From Zarea fungicola (lineage: Eukaryota > Ascomycota > Sordariomycetes > Hypocreales > Cordycipitaceae): a DNA stretch of 64,000 nucleotides. A program made the position numbers and the translations under genes. The stretch lies in contig FWCC01000329.1 of NCBI GenBank assembly GCA_900169235.1, positions 90,635 through 154,634 on the forward strand, written 5' to 3'. Positions within the stretch are counted from its first letter, which is position 1; each line of letters starts with the position of its first letter. The notes below the pieces were generated by a model that worked only from the letters and a program-made list of their open reading frames with translations, ran no database searches and was not told the DNA's origin. Below, piece by piece: positions 24,401-35,573 of the stretch.

Positions 24401-25208
24401 GTGGTATAGGAGATTGTGATATGCGCCGTTGATAGTCCTGGATGTGTTGCGCCGGTATCGATGGCTGTCGTGGGCGCGGAGATGGGCGCGACTGGGTGCG
24501 AATTTGTGGCGATGCGATGGAGTTGTTATAGAGTTGAGGAGACTGCTGTTGGGCATGATGCAACTGCTGCAACTGCTGGAGGTGTTGCTGCTGCGAGTTT
24601 TGTTGCTGCATCATGGTGGCCTGCATCGAAGCCGGTGTTAAGGCATGTTGGATTGACGGCGATTGGGACTGGCGCCAGATGTCATTTGGTTGTGCAAACT
24701 GCCTGGCATCGGGTTGCTGCGCTTGCTGAGGCTGATGTTGCTGATGCGGGTGTTGTTGAAGATGCTGGGAGAAGCCCTGCTGGAATCCGCCGTTGTACAT
24801 GCCGCCGCCCATTGGGGTGCCTCCGCCCGCAGCAAATTGCTGCATCTGCGCCGCCTGCTGATGCTGGTGCTGTTGCTGTTGCTGGTGGTAGTGTTGCTGC
24901 TGTTGCTGATACTGGTGATGGTTCTGCTGTGGTTGATGCTGCTGGGTGAATTGTGCCTGCGGCGTTTGGTAGAACTGGGCTTGGCTCATGCCATTCGCGT
25001 ACAAACCGTTTTGCTGATGGTGAGAGCCATTTTGCTGGGCATTTTGCTGGGCATTCTGTTGGGAAAACTGATGCTGGCTAGGGTACTGCTGTTGCTGCTG
25101 AAAGCCATATCCAGATTGTTGACCGCCCGTGCTGCCGGAGGCGCCGCCGTACAGATCCCCTTGCCCAGGAAAGCCCTGGCCGGGAGGAAGCGCGCCTTGG
25201 TATGCCAT
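21417..25208 (-). CDS. MAU2: Cohesin loading factor MAU2/Scc4
   Basis: Partner of Scc2/NIPBL; the pair loads cohesin onto chromosomes. Exon 1 is 25208-22393. The donor GTAAGT is followed by two in-frame acceptors 12 nt apart, so exon 2 starts at 22341 or 22329 and ends at 21417; the product is 1246 or 1242 residues. Residues about 625 to the end form the helical TPR-like cohesin-loading domain, starting MAAVAEECIGKARSQ. Residues 1-624 are low complexity: Gln/His/Pro-rich, with QHSPHM repeats and a Lys/Pro block of KSQPK-type repeats, then an acidic stretch. I chose the ATG at 25208 (MAYQGALPPGQ) because the upstream in-frame extension has no ATG and begins only with TTG. The long N-terminus is unusual compared with yeast Scc4 and animal MAU2, which are about 600 residues; Q-rich leaders do occur in filamentous fungi. 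Confidence 0.9.
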
Positions 25209-26326
25209 GCTGCTGGACGCAGCATGAGCTGGCAGGGGATGGCGGGCTTCGTACTCTAGAATCAAAAGGCCGAGTCTCGGAAATCGCGGGGAGTGCGGTT
25301 GTTGGCGCCTTTTCAGGTCTCTCACTGCATCGCTGTCGATCCAGTGGTCAAGGGGGAAGAAGGCGTTCTTCGTGTCGTGGCGTCGCCGGGGAGTTTGCGC
25401 GTGCTGGCTGATAGCGGGCGGCAATAATTAAATTGAGCCCAGTGGCGATTGCTCTGTCGCACCACGCGCGTTCTGTTTTGCAGTTGAAGCGCAGGACGAT
25501 TGATGGGAGATGGGCGACAGGAGGGAAATTGACGGGCGTGGTATCGAACGGGAATGCCGACGACTCTTGTCAAGAGACGTCCTGGCGGCGTTTGTCGCAG
25601 CGGAATTTGGTGTTGCACTAGTTACAGTGGTCCGAGGGGCTGCACCTGCCACTTTACCACCTGGAGCATCACTGAATCGAGTGGTTTTAGCGCGCCAGAT
25701 GGATTGATTTTAGTCTTCCCAGGCGCCCCGTGACGGGAGAGTCGGCCAAGTGCGGGCGCCCTATGAGGTGGATGGATGGATGCCCTACCAACTCGGGAAC
25801 AAAGCTGCTGGCAGAACATAAAGTTACTGCGAGCCTGGACTACCTAGTAGTTAGCCACCATCCTGTCGTGAGTCAAGTACTGTCAGCTTAACAGAGTTTC
25901 ACACATACTTTAGGGCCATGATCCCCATTGGCAGAACCCAATGCAGAGTAGAGAAGAAAATTGAATAATAATTAATAAAGCTAATACATAAAAAGACCGT
26001 GGCTGCCCATACTCCAAGTTATAATTACAGGATTTCATCCAAAGCATTCTAAATACAAATGTCCATTCATGAAGTGGTTACCCGGTTTCAAAGAAGTCGA
26101 GTCATTCATTTGCCCAGGCCGTCGTCTTTTGTATGTGCCGCAACTCCGGGATGATGATGCAGGTTGTTTCGAATATAGCAAAAAGATTGAAAAAAAAAGG
26201 AAAAGTCAAGGGTGAAAAATGTTACCAAGGCTGCCAAAACTGCCAAAACTGCCAAAACTGCCAAAAAATAATAATAAAAAAATTGGAGGGTCAGGAAGTG
26301 TAAAATGCGTGCCCCATCCGGCTTTA
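25209..26326. promoter_or_regulatory. Intergenic region: MAU2 promoter and CYK3 3' region
   Basis: The right part holds the CYK3 3' UTR with a 9-bp tandem repeat; the left part must hold the MAU2 promoter and leader. No coding sequence recognised. Confidence 0.5.
26231..26266 (+). repeat. 9-bp tandem repeat CTGCCAAAA x4
   Basis: Four perfect head-to-tail copies of CTGCCAAAA, about 60-100 bases downstream of the CYK3 stop codon on its transcribed side, so probably in the 3' UTR. Confidence 0.85.
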
Positions 26327-29300
26327 TTAGCCAACACAGTGCCACTCTGCAAATACACACCAGCGGGCTGTGCGATCAGCCAACACTAGGCCTCTCCAAA
26401 CACCCGTCTCGGAGCACTTGATGATCGTCTCCCATGTGCCACCATCACTCATTTCGTCATCGTCACGCCCCGTAACTGTGATGCCCTTGCGATCCTCCTT
26501 CCTCATGAGACGGAGAATCTTGCCACCTGGCGTCTGAATTGCAAGCTTGGCTGGCTTGTGTCCAGCCACCGTCCCGCTCGCCGAGCTTGGGTTGGAGCCA
26601 TTGACACTGGAAGCCGTCATGCTCATAGCCGAGCTGGGGCGTACAAAGGGGTTCGGGCTGGTCCGGCCAGGGTTGGACGACGGTGTGAGACTCGACTGCG
26701 CTCCTCCAGACGAGAGGCTCGGATGCTGGCGAATAGCGAATACAAACGTGTTGTTGAGTGCCAGTCGTTGGCATTGTGGTTGCACAATGTAAATGTCATT
26801 CCGTTGTGCGTGTGGTGTCGGATGCCGTGTCACAAACTGGTAGGGCGGGTTCTCTCCCGTATGAATCAACGGCAGGACAAGTGCCAATGGGTGTGGTATG
26901 TCTTTGATGCTATGCATTAAACCTTTGGTTCCGGCATACACCTTCAACAAGCCTTGGCCTTCGTCGCCTGGCAGCAGTGCCTTTACTGTGTACCGCTTCA
27001 CGCCCCCATACCACTCTGCTTGTGCCAGGGCTCTTGTCTTGACCACTTCGCCACTCTCAAAGACGTCTCCGTCACAGTCCTGAGAAAATGCCCGAGTTTC
27101 AACTTCGGCGACTAGTTCAATGTCGCCTGGTACATTCATCTTTAGATGGACCATTTCCAAATCTTCGATACGCGTCGCTGATGTGTTGTAATCCACCATT
27201 TCAACTCCGTCTTTGAAAAAGGTTGGGCAAACGCACGGTAAATTCAGCAGAATCTCGTGCGCTACAGGTGGCACAATGTGCTGCTGCTCATGATGTTCCG
27301 GGACATGAGTCCAGCAGAGTTCAGACGGTCTGGTCAGGAACCACCAGGGCTCTGCCACAGTACTACCCAGAGTCGAATATAGGCTCCTCTTCGGGTTGGA
27401 TGGACTGGCCAGGCAGCAGTCCATCATCCGCCATTCATTGTCCACCAACACGGCATTCCACCAATGATTTGGCCGCGGCGTCAGGTGCGCGTCTGTTATC
27501 TCACCAGGCACCTTGAGATAGCCTCTCACAACTTCACATGTGATACCGACTGCCAGACACATCTCCATCACGAGCACGGCGTATTCTTCCGCGCACCCGC
27601 GTTTTGACTGGATAACCTCACGCGTGTTGATCTCTCCTTCAAAGTCTTCCTCCCAAACAATCTTCTCGCTTACCCAAGTGAAGATAGCCCGCAGTCGCTG
27701 TACATCGCTACGATAGGGCCTGCAGACATATGTAGTAGCCAGAGATATTGCTGTTGTCATCGGAGATGCCTCGTTTATGAACCGAGAGTTTTTGTCCACT
27801 TGGGTGAGATTGATCGATTGGTAGTTGAGCGTGTCCATGACGGGATTGCCGTCTGCGCCCTCGTCGCCCTCGATGCTCTCATAAAGCTCATCAACTGGAT
27901 TCAAGGCCGGGTGGTCTTGGATGTGGCAGCGATCACGCCGTTCCGCTCTTTCAATTTTGCTCAGCGAGTTCGATCTGTTGATATCCCTACGCACTTGAAC
28001 CCAGTCAATTGGTCCAGTGCCCATGTCTCGGGAGGCATCCAGATTCGACCGCATGCCAACCGTACGCGCTGCTGCAACGGTTCCTCCTCCGTAGGAGCGA
28101 TTGAAAGGCGAAGTATGACCCGGCTCAACCCCAGATCCGCCCGCCACGCTGCCACGATTGTTGGCGACGCCCGTCTTAGCAGACTCGAAAATCTTCTTGA
28201 AAATACTGCGTTTGGGCGCCTTGGGCTGTACAAGTCCGCCCAACCCTGCAGATGGATCTTCGTACACTGCCTGGGACATCGGCCGCGCGGCGGCACTGGC
28301 GTTGCTCGCATGGCTGCTATGATATGATACACCGGTAAAGGGAGATTCAGGGCGTTCCATATCGGCATCCCGTGTCGGTACGGCACTTTGAGTCCGCTGG
28401 TGGTGGTTTCTAGCCATGCTTCCCGCACTCGTTGAGCTAAAGCCGCTTGCCGACACACCACTCCACAGCGTCCTACCACTACTCTGGGTTGCGTAGCTTG
28501 TATTGCTTTGATTGCCAGATGACGAATTTGTAGCATTTGTTTTGGTCGTATAAGATCGCCCAATGCTCTTGTCTCTAATGTCATACGCAGACTTTTGCGA
28601 CCGTAAAGTCTTGTCAGGGCCAACTTTATGTCCAGCGGAAGAGCTTGGTCTGGTGTAATGTTGATTTTTTGGAGGCGGAGCTGGAGGACCCTCTGTCTCA
28701 ACAGCAGGCACGCTGGCGCTATGCTGATGCATTTTATGGAAACGCTTCTCCATCCTCTCGACGTAGTTGCTCAGCTGTGGTAGCTCTTGTGTTTGATCCC
28801 GTCGGCTGCGTTTGTGGCCGTCTACCTGCGAAGACTCTCCACTCCATGTCTCGTACCCTTCGTCGGACTGGGCAATGCCCATTGAAGTCCGAGGTCTGCC
28901 AATCTCTGGTTCGTAGGACCTTGGCCCACGGGACTCCATGCCAAAAGATTCCGGCGCCCATGGATCCAACTCCGGCTCCAGCTCTTCTTGTTGTCGACTG
29001 CCAAGCCCTTCCAACTCATCAAGCTGCTCCATGACTCCATCCATAGCTTCCCGCAGAGGGGAGGGCGTCATTCCTTGACTGCCACCTGGTGAGTGGTCCA
29101 CGTACGACGCCGTTCTTCGAGGCGTGCTGTACTGCTCCCCGTAGTCATCATAACCGCGGTCATCGTACGAGGCACTGGATGTTTGTCTATGAACATCGCC
29201 TTGGTCGTGGTATGAGAGCTGGGAGGCATGTCGTGCCATCTGAGACGGTTGCGGTTGATATGACGCTGTTGATCCATGTCTAGACATTGCAAGTGGAGGG

Positions 29301-29995
29301 TTGATGTCAACTGAGCCGGCTCTAGCAACGTGTTTATGTGGTGGAGGAGGTGGTGGCGGTGAGTCACGAGCCACGTAGCTATTTGCTAGAGGTGCTTCGG
29401 GGCGACGGAAGGACGGCGCTGGTGATGGTGCTCTCGGGTCGTAGCCCCTCGCTTGCGGTGGTGAAGGCGTATGTTCGGGGAGCAAAGCTGCCGCACTGCT
29501 CTTTGTTCGCGCAACAGCGGATGAAGGAGCTGGTGGTGGAGTAGGGTTGGCTGTTTTAGTGACTGGATCTTCGCGAAATGTAATGGGCGTTTTTGCGCTT
29601 GTATAGTGAGGAGCTTTTGCGTATGCCTCGAACGGTCTTCGAAACGGTTTTGATCTCGATGGACTTGGTGCAATACTAGGCGGTAACGGACTGACGGAGC
29701 GATTTGCTGATGGCCGAAACTCTTCAGGCAGAACTTTGACGAAGTTGGAGGGAAACGACCCTACGGTTCGGCGGTCGCGATACAGTCGCCCGACCCACCA
29801 CGAGCCATCGCCGGCATTCAAACATTCAATCAAGTCACCTTCGATGAAGCCTAGGTCACGTTTACCCTTTTGAATCCCTGTCAGTATTCAAACTCTCCTT
29901 ATTATATGCAGAAAACGAACCTCTCCTCCCCAAGAATATACAGCTCGGCACCAGCAGGGAAACTGCACCGGCAGCGGTGGTGGTGCTGGTACCAT
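26327..29995 (-). CDS. CYK3: Cytokinesis protein Cyk3 (SH3 + transglutaminase-like)
   Basis: Regulates septum formation at the actomyosin ring, promoting chitin synthase activity in yeasts. Exon 1 is 29995-29921. The intron (54 nt) has donor GTTCGT, branch site CTGAC and acceptor CAAAAG. Exon 2 is 29866-26327, giving 1204 residues. The join restores an unbroken SH3 domain (about 14-70: AVYSWGGEGKRDLGFIEGD, then SWWVGR and FPSNFVKVL). Using the nearer CTGACAG acceptor instead gives a stop codon in frame. A long disordered Ser/Pro-rich region with PxxP stretches follows. The transglutaminase-like core shows Cys783 (KRGCAEEYA), His826 (NHWWNAV) and Asp841 (WRMMDCC), followed by the C-terminal beta-rich region usual in filamentous fungi. 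It is divergent from the GCK-III kinase gene. The first intron has a weak donor, so the exact N-terminus is slightly uncertain. Confidence 0.92.
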
Positions 29996-31245
29996 GTTGC
30001 TGATACTGTGATTGTATTGTCTGGATTATTTGGCCCGCGTTGGCTCAGTGGCAGGGGAAATCGAGCAGCAGCAGTTGCTGTCGTGTCACCTTTGGTTTGT
30101 AGCAATGCCCGTCGTGGTCCTGGCAGTCGTTGAAGCTCGTTTGTGATGAAGTGGGTATTTGCAGAGACTCAATTACTCATATTGATCGCGAGTCTTGCTG
30201 AACAAGGATCGGGTAAAGGAAAGCAGATAATGAGCCAAAGACAGCAATCGATTTTGATTTGTCTCTATCAACGAGAAGCTCGGCTGCGACTAGATATGGA
30301 GGTCTTCAGACTGGGCAATTGGCTGACTACCTACCAAGGCTAAAACGTCGTCGTTCGTTGAGCGTTGCGAATTTGATTCGGAGTGCTAAACAACAGAGGG
30401 GCAACGAGCTTCGTTGCTAGGGCGACACACTGCCTCAGCGTACAGCGTAGGGCCTAGCGACACGACGATCCACTGTAAACCCACTAGAAGCACCCCTAGA
30501 AACGCCTCTAGCACCGCGCCATCTGCCCAGTTGTCACCGAACCCTGAGTCTGCCACTGTCCGCCCGCTAATAACGCCCGATCAGCCCAGTACCAATAATG
30601 CCCCGGCAGTGTGAAAGCTGCCTTATTTGGCCCACGCCCAGTTGGGCTTTAGTCGCCACACCAATGCACACCACGGCGGCAAGCCTGCGTTCCAGTGACA
30701 ACAGCATATCTCTCGCAGTTACCACATCAACTCCCAACCATGCGTACCAAAGAAAAAAAAAAGTAAATGGATTACGTCCTGCCATTGAAAATGAAACTTC
30801 TCTTCTCAACACCACAATTCATATATCGTGTTTCCAAAGAAAAAAAAGGAGAGAAGTTACCCTCGCCCGGCCAGGTCCAGCTCTCTCAAATTGAACCCCG
30901 CTAACGGACGTCACAGAATTCCCAAAGTGGAAAATTGTAAACAAAGGGGCCCAAGCTTCACCCTTGTACCTTGTCCCAGACAACCATCATTTGCGCACCT
31001 AGGCTGGGCTAGATAACCATTACGGTACCCTTCCCAAGGGCGGAAAAAGATATCTCTTCCCTTCCTCCATTGAAATCTCTCCGTGTTGACTGCAGGTTGC
31101 TGTCAGCGCAACAGGTCCCGGCCGCTCTTGCATCATTTTTTGCCGCGCACCTCACAATCGTCGGGCCCTTCACTATTGCCCTTGCCGTCTGTCGCCGGGA
31201 GCAGATTGAGAAGGTCTAGTGTTGCACAGACGTCCTGGGCAAAAA
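29996..31245. promoter_or_regulatory. Divergent promoter region, CYK3/GCK-III kinase
   Basis: About 1.25 kb between two start codons on opposite strands. Only short unrelated frames. The kinase-proximal end is rich in CCTTCCC and TCTCTCC tracts, as in many fungal leaders. Confidence 0.55.
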
Positions 31246-33330
31246 ATGGCCGACGAAGGACTTGCAGAGCACTATCAAGTGTTGGAGGAACTGGGTCGTA
31301 AGTTTTCTTTCAACGTCATGATGCATAACTGGCAGTAACATGTCTTTTAGGGGGGAGCTTCGGCGTGGTTTACAAGGGAATTGAAAAGGCGACTGGAGAC
31401 GTTGTTGCAATCAAACATGTAGGTCAGCCCAAAATCCATGCAATGAGAGCGCTCGGCGGTATTAACCAGACAATGTGTTAGATTGATCTCGAGTCCAACG
31501 ACGACGATATTCAAGACATACAAGCTGAAATTGCCGTATTGAGTACATGCGCTAGTCCATATGTTACACAATACAAGGGCTGCTTCTTACGAGGCCATAA
31601 GCTATGGATCGTCATGGAGTACCTTGGCGGCGGATCCTGTTTGGATTTGGTAAGATCGCGATTCCTAGCTTAAACGAGAAATGAAAGTCTAACTTGTTAC
31701 ACAGCTGAAGCCTGCAAACTTTAGCGAGACTCATATAGCCATCATCTGCAGAGAGCTGTTGCTGGGCATCCAGTATTTGCATGATGAGGGCAAAATTCAT
31801 AGAGATATCAAGGCGGCCAACGTTCTCCTCTCCGAGACCGGCAAAGTCAAGCTCGCCGACTTTGGCGTTGCAGCCCAACTCACCAACATCAAGTCACAGC
31901 GCAACACTTTCGTGGGCACGCCGTTCTGGATGGCACCCGAAGTCATTCAGCAGGACGGATACAGTTTCAAGGCGGACATTTGGTCACTTGGCATCACTGC
32001 TATGGAAATGGCCAATGGCGAGCCTCCATTGTGCCACATTCACCCGATGAAAGTTCTTTTCCACATCCCCAAGAATTCCGCTCCCAAGCTGGAGGGTAAT
32101 TTTAGCAGAGACTTCAAAGACTTTGTCGCGCAGTGTCTGACCAAGGATTACGATCGTAGACCCACAGCTCGCGAGTTACTTCGTCACCGTTTCATTCGAG
32201 CTGCCGGAAAGGTCGAGGCGCTTCAGGAGCTTATTGCTCAACGGCAGATGTGGGATGCAAACCAAAACCGCCAGCGACACCCCATTTACTACCAGGAGAC
32301 TCTGCAGACAATGTCGCCCAGATGTAGAGATCAGGAGTGGACATTCGATACCGTCAAGTCCATCGCCATTACTGCGCCAAAGAGGCAGCTGACCAAAACC
32401 CGACGCCCATCATCAATGCTCGTCGCCGAAGACGGCCTTCGCAAGATGGACCTCAATGATGGGCCACTTGGGCCATCCTCTCCGGCTACTGGAACTGTTC
32501 GAAAGGCGACTGCTCGACGAACACCGTCCCTTGCACAAGTAACGTCCGTCCACTCCGGCGGCTCCATTAGAGGTAGTCTGCCTCCCAAGAAGCCCCTTCA
32601 GACCGATATGTCGTTTGGCAACTCCGGTTCTACCATGCGACTCTTCCGTCGTGTTCCATCGGACAGCTCTACGGGTGGCCAAACTGGACGACCCTCGTCG
32701 CCTGACGATGTGTTCTGTGATGAGAATCAGCATCCCTCTGTAGCCGTTCCCGTGGTGCCTTTTGGCAAGGAGGCTGTCATCGGTCGTCGACTCTATAATA
32801 AGGCAATAGAGCCTACCATGGCAGAGCTTCATGCTCAAACATCTGCAATGCAGAAGCGTGAGGCTCTGGGCAAGGTGTCAGACGCCTTCGTAGCTCTCAA
32901 CGCTATTGACCCCGAGGGTGCATACCACTTGATGACAAATTTGATCGCAGCAATGGCCAAAGACAACAAGTTAGACGCAGCCTTCCTACGCCAAGCCGAT
33001 GTAAAGGTTGCCCCGGATGATGGCACACCACAAGGCACAGTTGTGATTAAGAGCAACACAACTAGCAACACCGGCACTACCAACACGGCGTATAGCCCTA
33101 CAAAGCTTATACTGAGCTCCAACAACCCGCATCTCAAGAGCCACAGACGGCGCCAGGCTGACTCACCCATGTCATCTAAGCTGAACGAAAAGGGCTTTGA
33201 GAAGGAGAGATTTGACGAGAAGTACCCCGGTGGCGAAGCCCGCCCTGGTATGGAGCACTGCAAGCAGCTAGCTGACGTTTTATACAACCGCTGGTCTGAT
33301 GGCTTGCGCATCCGGTGGCCACAAGTCTAA
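31246..33330 (+). CDS. Ste20-family GCK-III protein kinase (MST3/Sid1/Nak1 type)
   Basis: A serine/threonine kinase expected to act upstream of NDR/LATS kinases in septation (SIN/MEN) or polarity (MOR/RAM) signalling. Four exons: 31246-31297, 31351-31418, 31482-31649 and 31705-33330, giving 637 residues. Introns are 53-63 nt and begin GTAAGT, GTAGGT and GTAAGA. The kinase domain begins at about residue 10: glycine loop GRGSFGVV (17-24), Lys39 in [15 protein letters not shown] with Asp130, DFG at 148-150, and GTPFWMAPE at 167-175, the Ste20 signature. A linker with many Ser/Thr/Arg residues leads to a conserved C-terminal helical segment ([19 protein letters not shown], then [14 protein letters not shown]). 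Whether it is the Sid1/MST-1 or the Nak1/Kic1/POD-6 orthologue I cannot settle by eye. Its neighbour CYK3 also acts in septation, which favours neither. Confidence 0.93.
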
Positions 33331-33978
33331 ACATATTCTTGGGCTGATACAGTCCGACATATCGACACTGACGAGGGCACCCGAAAATATTATCATTTGC
33401 TTCAATAGCGATGTAAAAATACTTCTTTGTATGCTTTTCCCGCAGCAGGGAGAGAAACGCAAGGAGAATAGCGATGGTGTTTACATTTTTGACAAGAGTC
33501 ATAAAGCGTTGTCCGGAGATTTTTTTCGTCTTCTTTGACTCGAACTTCCTGTTTTGTTTCTTTCTCCTTTCTTCTTTTCTTCTTATGTCATTGTCTTCCA
33601 TTGAAGAAATGTACGATTGGATGTATGAGCACATGTACTTTGCGATTTTTTTTGCATAGCGCAAGGGCAGAAAATACAACCAAGACCCACAGCAGGTTAT
33701 ATTTGGAGCTTTTATTAAGCTGGCTGTTTCGGGTTTGGCTGAATTCTGCACCTCTGCGGGAGTTTTTTTTTTTTTTTTTTGGCGTTTTAAGGAAATAAAT
33801 GGGCTTTCCTTCAATTTTTTTTTAAAAGAAAACTCTAGATAGATGATTATATAGTGCAACCACCAAGTGGTAAAAGATTTAAATTGGTGAATTAATAAAA
33901 GTTGGCCAATAGATATCAGGATCCAAAAGTATCAGGCATTGTGATGACGTAAAACTAGTATATGCATGCATTTCCTGA
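33331..33978. other. Convergent 3' region, kinase/RAI1
   Basis: 648 bases between two stop codons, AT-rich, with a run of about 17 T near 33764-33780. Contains both 3' UTRs; no gene seen. Confidence 0.6.
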
Positions 33979-35573
33979 TTAGCTAGCAGTGTCTGCACCC
34001 AGGGCCAGTTTGATGCGCCAGTTTTTAAACGCATCTGAAAGAATATTGCCATGCCCAGTCTCTTCTACCCGGTATACTTCAATGATTGGTGACTTTGGCT
34101 GCCGACTGATTCGCCACACACCTTCGTCATTAATGGTCTGCGTGAGAACTATAATCGTGTTAATGAGAGAATTTGGATATTACCTTTTAAGCTTTGTTTC
34201 AAATAGAGCTCACATTCTAGAAAGGAAGCTGCAAAGTTGACACACATGTCGGCATTCCAGGATGGATTTGGCCGCCCATTGATAGTCTCTGGGATCTTCT
34301 GTGTCTCAATCTCCTGCACGTCCAGCAGGATACCATCGCGCGACCGAAACCCGACAATAATTTTCGGCACACCGAGGAGAAATGACTGAATCCAGTATTT
34401 CATGAGCTTTCGATGAAAATTGTCCATGTCACCCTGGCCACGTATTTCGGCGCTCGTTTTGAGTTCGACCCAGTTGATCGGGCTGCCTTTTTGTTCTGGT
34501 TTTGAGTCCCAGACTGGATTTTTTTGTAGCCAGAAGGTTAGAACATTATGAGACATGTCAAATATTGAGCCGTAGGTTGAACATACTTGCGTCGACTTCA
34601 CCTCCGAGGCAGAGAATCGCTTTTCCGATGCCTGTGCGCACCACGGAGCAGTACTGCTCCTTGTTATTGACTACTGCATTTTCTCGGTTCTCAATAAACG
34701 TTCGAGAGGTTGTGCCCCATGGTGAAGGTAGCGTCGCCAAGGTCTCGAATTTGTACCCTGTTTTTGCCTGTTAGAGCTGACGCCTGATGATGAGGTGAGG
34801 CTATGGCTATTACCCCAGAACTGCATGACCTCTACAGGAGGCCCATGTCTTCGATGTGTCTGCCCCTCATTCCTCCGAGAAGCGACTTTATACTCATTAT
34901 TCTCTTCAATGAATCTATTCATGTAAGTTGAAGCGTGGAGGAGACAAACAGCGCGTCCTTACATGCAATCCTGCCGTCTTGTCAGTGCTGCGAGCTGCAG
35001 ACAGCAACTATGTAAGCGCACATTGTACCTACCTGGTAAAGTGTGGCATTCATTTCAAAACTATAAATTGTAAATTGTCAGAATTCTTGTAATGCTTGCC
35101 GATTTATCTTAGCCATACCCGTCAAAAGTATCAAATGGCGTTGCCATAATCTATACGTCATTAGCAGGGTCAGCAGGTCCATCGTCGAGTGTCCAGCTCA
35201 CTTTTGTCATCATGCCTCGCCATGTTACAAAATTGGCATCTATTCTTTTCCCAATCTCCTGCTCATAGGCCATGACGGTGGCCAGTAGGCTATCCAGGTG
35301 CTCATCTTTCGAGTCATCTAGCTTCTCAAAGGTTTCAAACCCTTTCGAAAGGTCCGCACCGAGCTGTGGGGTATAATACCACTTGATGGAAGTATCGTCT
35401 ATTGAAAACTCATGCTTATTATTGTAAGAGAAGCATGCGATTTCCTTGAATAGCAACGTTAGTAGCGTTCAATGCGCTGCTAAAAGTCACCAGGTGCTCA
35501 CTTTTGGTCTGCGAACGGGGTGGCTGGTGCCAGCAAAGCGGCCAATGGGCTGCACCGAAAACTGGGCGGACAT
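33979..35573 (-). CDS. RAI1: Decapping nuclease Rai1 (DXO/Dom3Z family)
   Basis: Hydrolyses incompletely capped or NAD/triphosphate 5' ends of mRNA and stabilises the nuclear 5'-3' exonuclease Rat1. Nine exons: 35573-35502, 35444-35202, 35150-35119, 35060-35033, 34970-34963, 34914-34814, 34757-34587, 34513-34214 and 34148-33979, total 1125 nt, 374 residues. Each junction has a GT donor, mostly with a CTNAC-like branch site. Family landmarks are the PIGRFAG N-terminus, LGADLSKGFETF, TWRGMMTKI, FIEENNEYK, FWGYKFETL, the ExD motif in GGEVDAIW, the ExK motif in WVELKTS, GFRSRDG, and EGVWRI near the end. Exon 5 is a probable 8-nt microexon supplying DC in YQDCIFIEEN; an upstream acceptor would make it 32 nt, also in frame (382 residues). 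It is divergent from the CDP-2-like gene. Confidence 0.95.
34963..34970 (-). other. RAI1: Probable 8-nt microexon of RAI1
   Basis: Sequence GATTGCAT on the minus strand between acceptor GGCAG and donor GTAAGG. A branch-like CACTGAC lies just upstream. Including it keeps the frame and joins MNATLYQ to IFIEENN through Asp-Cys, matching the spacing I recall for this family. Skipping it would shift the frame. Confidence 0.7.

Noticed and set aside
24663..25259. 198-codon Leu-rich plus-strand frame
   Set aside because: Antisense of the polyglutamine-coding part of MAU2; CTG/CAG runs create leucine on the other strand.
33176..33859. 227-codon minus-strand frame
   Set aside because: Overlaps the 3' end of the kinase gene antisense; Lys/Ile-rich 3' UTR complement with no family resemblance.
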